In this document: positions 61,452 through 64,000 of the stretch, one piece after another
Layout: each line of letters begins with the position of its first letter
How positions within the stretch are numbered: the stretch's first letter is position 1
NCBI GenBank assembly: GCA_015232315.1
Contig: JADFZZ010000002.1
Coordinates: 62,001 to 126,000 of the forward strand
From: SAR324 cluster bacterium
GTDB taxonomy: Bacteria > SAR324 > NAC60-12
Length of the DNA: 64,000 nucleotides
Direction of reading: 5' to 3'
Position numbers and translations under genes: made by a program
The notes under the pieces: model-generated
What the model saw: only the letters and a program-made list of their open reading frames with translations
Databases searched by the model: none
Told to the model about the DNA's origin: nothing

Positions 61452-63109
61452 TGAAAAGTATCAGCGGTAAAATATTAAAACTGTTACGCTCTGTAATCGG
61501 CATGACATTACTTATTGCCGGGTGCGGTGACGTCAGGCAGTCTCCATTTGAAGAAAAATCGTATGCTCCTGAGCTAGTGGAAAATAGAAGTATTTATCAG
61601 AATGAGCCACAAAGTGTTTTGGCTGTACACATTACGACGTTACCGGAACCCGGCGGTTTTACGTTAGACGATGTCAACAATGACAATGATCCATTTGATA
61701 CTTTCGAGCCTGAAGTAAAGGTCCTCTTCAAGGAAGGAAAATTTGGACAAAATCTGACTGTTGCCAATGCGGCCTTGCGCCAACGTGGACATTCGACACG
61801 TGAAGCTCTACAAAAATCATATCGTGTTAAATTATTCAGTTCGACAGAACTCTGGCGGAATAACCGGTCGATTCACTTGATGAAGCATCCCTATGATTTG
61901 ACCCGTGTTCGAAATAAATTGAGTTATGATTTATTTAAAACGATTCCAGATTTTGTCGGTGCTCAAGTTCTGTTTGTGCATTTATACATTGATGAAACAG
62001 ATTACGGTCTTTACACGACGATAGATAATTTTGATAAATATTATCTACAGCAACGGGGCTTTACAAAGGGACAGTTATATAAGGCTGAGAATTTTACATT
62101 CAACTTGTCAAAGTTTTTAAAGTTAAAGGAAGATCCAGCGTATAATATTGAAGATTTTGAAACGGTTTTGGGAATTGATGGAAATGATGATCACTCAAAG
62201 CTGATTCACATGTTGAAAGATATCAATAATTATTCCATCCCCATAAATACCGTAATAGATCGATACTTTAATAAATCAAATTATTTGACATGGTTAGCCA
62301 TTAATATTCTGACAGGGAATTTTGATACATTCGCACAGAATTTTTATCTGTACAGTCCTAAAAATTCTCAATACTGGTATTTTTTCCCGTGGGATTATGA
62401 TGGGGCCTGGGGCTTTAATTTTCAACCTAACGAGAATGGAAAAAATGTAAAACGATGGAATCTCGGAATTTCAAATTGGTGGAACAGCATATTGCATCAG
62501 CGGTTTTTAATGGTTCCGGAAAATATGGGTCTGTTGAATAAAAAAATAGATGAAATTAAAACAAAATATTTGAATCCATCAAAGATTCAAAACCTGTTGG
62601 AGCAATATAAAATAATGGTTCGACCAGTTGTCACAGTAAAACCGGATTTATTTTTACTGCCCACAAAAAACGATAATGATCAGATCGGGGAATATGATCA
62701 GGAATTTTCCAAATTGGCAGAACAAATTGAAATCCATTATCAACTGTATAAAAATGCGGAAGAACGGCCCATGCCGATTTTTCTAGGCAAACCTGAGTTA
62801 CTCAATGGAGAATGGTTTTTTCAATGGGAGGCGTCCTATGATCTTCAGGGGGATGCGATAACCTATGATTTTCAGATCAGTACCAATCCATTGTTCAGTG
62901 CTCCGGACATCGTGTTTGCGGCACTGTCTCTGCCTGAGAATGTCTTGTCTTATTCTGTCGCATTGAATCCGGGAACGTATTACTGGAGAATTATTATTCG
63001 GGATACCAAAAATCCTCAGGAAAACTGGCAGATTCCCTATGATTCATATGTCGTAAACAGGGTTAGATATGATGGAATTTTGAAACTGGTTGTGCCTTCA
63101 GTTCCTTAA
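61451..63109 (+). CDS. CotH-kinase-like lipoprotein
   Basis: The ATG at 61451 overlaps the DUF4956 stop; 552 residues. Lipobox IAGC (Cys about 24). CotH features are ALRQRGHSTREALQKSYRVK, the IDETDYGLYTTIDN motif (corresponding to N..Y.GLY), FKTIPDFVG, and FFPWDYDGAWGF (the WDxDxxxG metal motif). CotH phosphorylates spore-coat proteins in Bacillus. The C-terminal part (about 440-540) is a fibronectin-like segment (AITYDFQISTNPLFSAP, YYWRIIIRD). As a lipoprotein it lies on the periplasmic side of a membrane. Its substrate is not known. Confidence 0.82.
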   Translation: MKSISGKILKLLRSVIGMTLLIAGCGDVRQSPFEEKSYAPELVENRSIYQNEPQSVLAVHITTLPEPGGFTLDDVNNDNDPFDTFEPEVKVLFKEGKFGQNLTVANAALRQRGHSTREALQKSYRVKLFSSTELWRNNRSIHLMKHPYDLTRVRNKLSYDLFKTIPDFVGAQVLFVHLYIDETDYGLYTTIDNFDKYYLQQRGFTKGQLYKAENFTFNLSKFLKLKEDPAYNIEDFETVLGIDGNDDHSKLIHMLKDINNYSIPINTVIDRYFNKSNYLTWLAINILTGNFDTFAQNFYLYSPKNSQYWYFFPWDYDGAWGFNFQPNENGKNVKRWNLGISNWWNSILHQRFLMVPENMGLLNKKIDEIKTKYLNPSKIQNLLEQYKIMVRPVVTVKPDLFLLPTKNDNDQIGEYDQEFSKLAEQIEIHYQLYKNAEERPMPIFLGKPELLNGEWFFQWEASYDLQGDAITYDFQISTNPLFSAPDIVFAALSLPENVLSYSVALNPGTYYWRIIIRDTKNPQENWQIPYDSYVVNRVRYDGILKLVVPSVP

Positions 63110-64000
63110 GGTCAGACCCAGATTGAATTGATTCGTGGTTTTTCGGGTTAGAAATGTTTTGTTTTCCTCAAACGTGTTGACAAAGTGAATCCGGAACAGT
63201 CCGCTTTTCTTTTCAGGAAACCACTCAACGCCCCATGAGGTTCCACTATTGTTCTGTTTTACTTTAATGTCCTGTTCATAATATTCATCCACCGAATAGC
63301 GAAAGAATAAATCAATTTTAGACGTAATGATCCGCATTCCCGGAATCATCGTCAATATTTGTTGACGAGGATATTGCTTTCTTATTTTGACAGTGCTGAG
63401 ACCTGTGACATCCAGAATCTCATCATCATAGTAGGAATCCCTAGCCCAGCGGTCAATTTCAAATTCTCCCTGTAATTTCTGTTTTCCAAAAGTGGTCACT
63501 GTTCCGGAGATACCGGCACTGGTGTGATAGTCATTGTAGCCCTGGCGATCCAGCATGAAAACAATCCCGCTTTTTTCTTTTTCTTTTATGCGCCGGGATC
63601 CTGTAAAAACGCCAGTAGTGACTAATGTGGTCAACTTTTTTTTAAAAAACTGACCTCTCCATAAACCATTCATGCTTAGTTCGGCCTGTCTGTTGTGCTG
63701 AAAGGGGCTGTTGGTGATCTGAAAAGAAAATTCCTGTTTTTCCCATTCAGTATTGGCTTGAATTCCCATTTCATAAAAACTCAAGTACTCTTTAATTTGG
63801 GATTTCTGGTACAGATCAATACCGCTGTATTCCAGATTTTCAAGCGAACCCGCAAGAATTCGAAGTTTGCCAACCTGAAGATTCCAGTCATTCCATTTTC
63901 TTTGAAGGAACCAGTGCTGTACGGCCTGACCAGTATCATCAATCCTGTCTTGATCACTTAAATCCTCATCCATTCGTAGCCTCAGTCGATAATTCGTATG
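63098..64000 (-). CDS. Outer-membrane porin-like barrel, 5' part beyond the window
   Basis: The frame is open to the window end (HTNYRLRLRM precedes the first visible Met), so the N-terminus is missing. Strand-rich pattern with charged turns (YRLRLRMDEDLSDQDRID, LQVGKLRILAGSLENLEYS, GLFRIHFVNTF) ends in FNLGLTLRN. This looks like a phosphate-porin-type or general outer-membrane barrel. Its stop codon overlaps the end of the CotH-like gene by 12 bases. Within a Pel-type locus it could be an export pore, but PelB-type TPRs are not seen. Confidence 0.55.
   Translation of the reverse strand, partial: HTNYRLRLRMDEDLSDQDRIDDTGQAVQHWFLQRKWNDWNLQVGKLRILAGSLENLEYSGIDLYQKSQIKEYLSFYEMGIQANTEWEKQEFSFQITNSPFQHNRQAELSMNGLWRGQFFKKKLTTLVTTGVFTGSRRIKEKEKSGIVFMLDRQGYNDYHTSAGISGTVTTFGKQKLQGEFEIDRWARDSYYDDEILDVTGLSTVKIRKQYPRQQILTMIPGMRIITSKIDLFFRYSVDEYYEQDIKVKQNNSGTSWGVEWFPEKKSGLFRIHFVNTFEENKTFLTRKTTNQFNLGLTLRN

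Overview
The window comes from a Gram-negative bacterium. Lipoproteins with clear lipoboxes, several outer-membrane barrel proteins, MurJ, MltB, ZapA and a 6S RNA beside zapA all point to Proteobacteria in the broad sense. Hydrogenase maturation genes, a Pel-type exopolysaccharide locus, a DUF3334/CheX-like protein, a Tricorn-like protease and moderate GC fit a deltaproteobacterial or SAR324-like lineage, but that placement is inference. There is no single dominating island. Housekeeping blocks are separated by patches of decayed mobile DNA and palindromic dispersed repeats.

Left third (1-20 kb): a truncated ATPase tail and an MscS-like channel; zapA with a structurally convincing 6S RNA; then a compact plus-strand operon (about 4.16-9.69 kb) of a PqqD-like peptide-binding protein, an ATP-grasp ligase, a PLP decarboxylase whose N-terminus looks like a RiPP leader, a urea-transporter/M23-peptidase fusion and a TPR protein. 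A TrhA/hemolysin III protein, a Mn-type superoxide dismutase and a metallo-beta-lactamase-fold lipoprotein without its metal motif follow. After a dead IS with perfect terminal repeats comes a minus-strand hydrogenase maturation cluster, hypB-hypC-hypX(C-half)-hypE-hypX(N-half). The CO-forming HypX is split into two genes here. A BKACE-type gene with a TetR-like operator, a decayed integrase and two tRNA genes complete this part.

Middle (20-45 kb): a DUF3334/CheX-like protein, an outer-membrane barrel with a periplasmic partner, and a 1943-residue secreted von Willebrand A protein. Downstream lie a REP array and two lipoprotein genes. A relic matching the end of the giant gene precedes the second lipoprotein, so an ancestral tandem pair was partly lost and an ATPase pseudogene now lies between. 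Then come sigma-54-type amtB, a Rep/PcrA-like helicase, a TesA-like esterase, MltB, a TetR regulator with a membrane PQQ-type dehydrogenase/cytochrome c, a DUF445 protein and a cyclase-family hydrolase.

Right third (44-64 kb): a three-gene toxin-antitoxin-like set, Tricorn and MurJ divergently transcribed from two closely facing TTG codons, a CheY, a uridine kinase-like and BioD-like operon, a free-standing AICAR transformylase, a second toxin-antitoxin pair, and a Pel-like locus (PelE, PelF, PelD-like) beside a DUF4956-CotH pair and a porin-like barrel cut by the window end. The most interesting undescribed candidate is the PqqD/ATP-grasp/leader-bearing decarboxylase/transporter-peptidase operon. 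The split HypX and the Pel-DUF4956-CotH neighbourhood come next.
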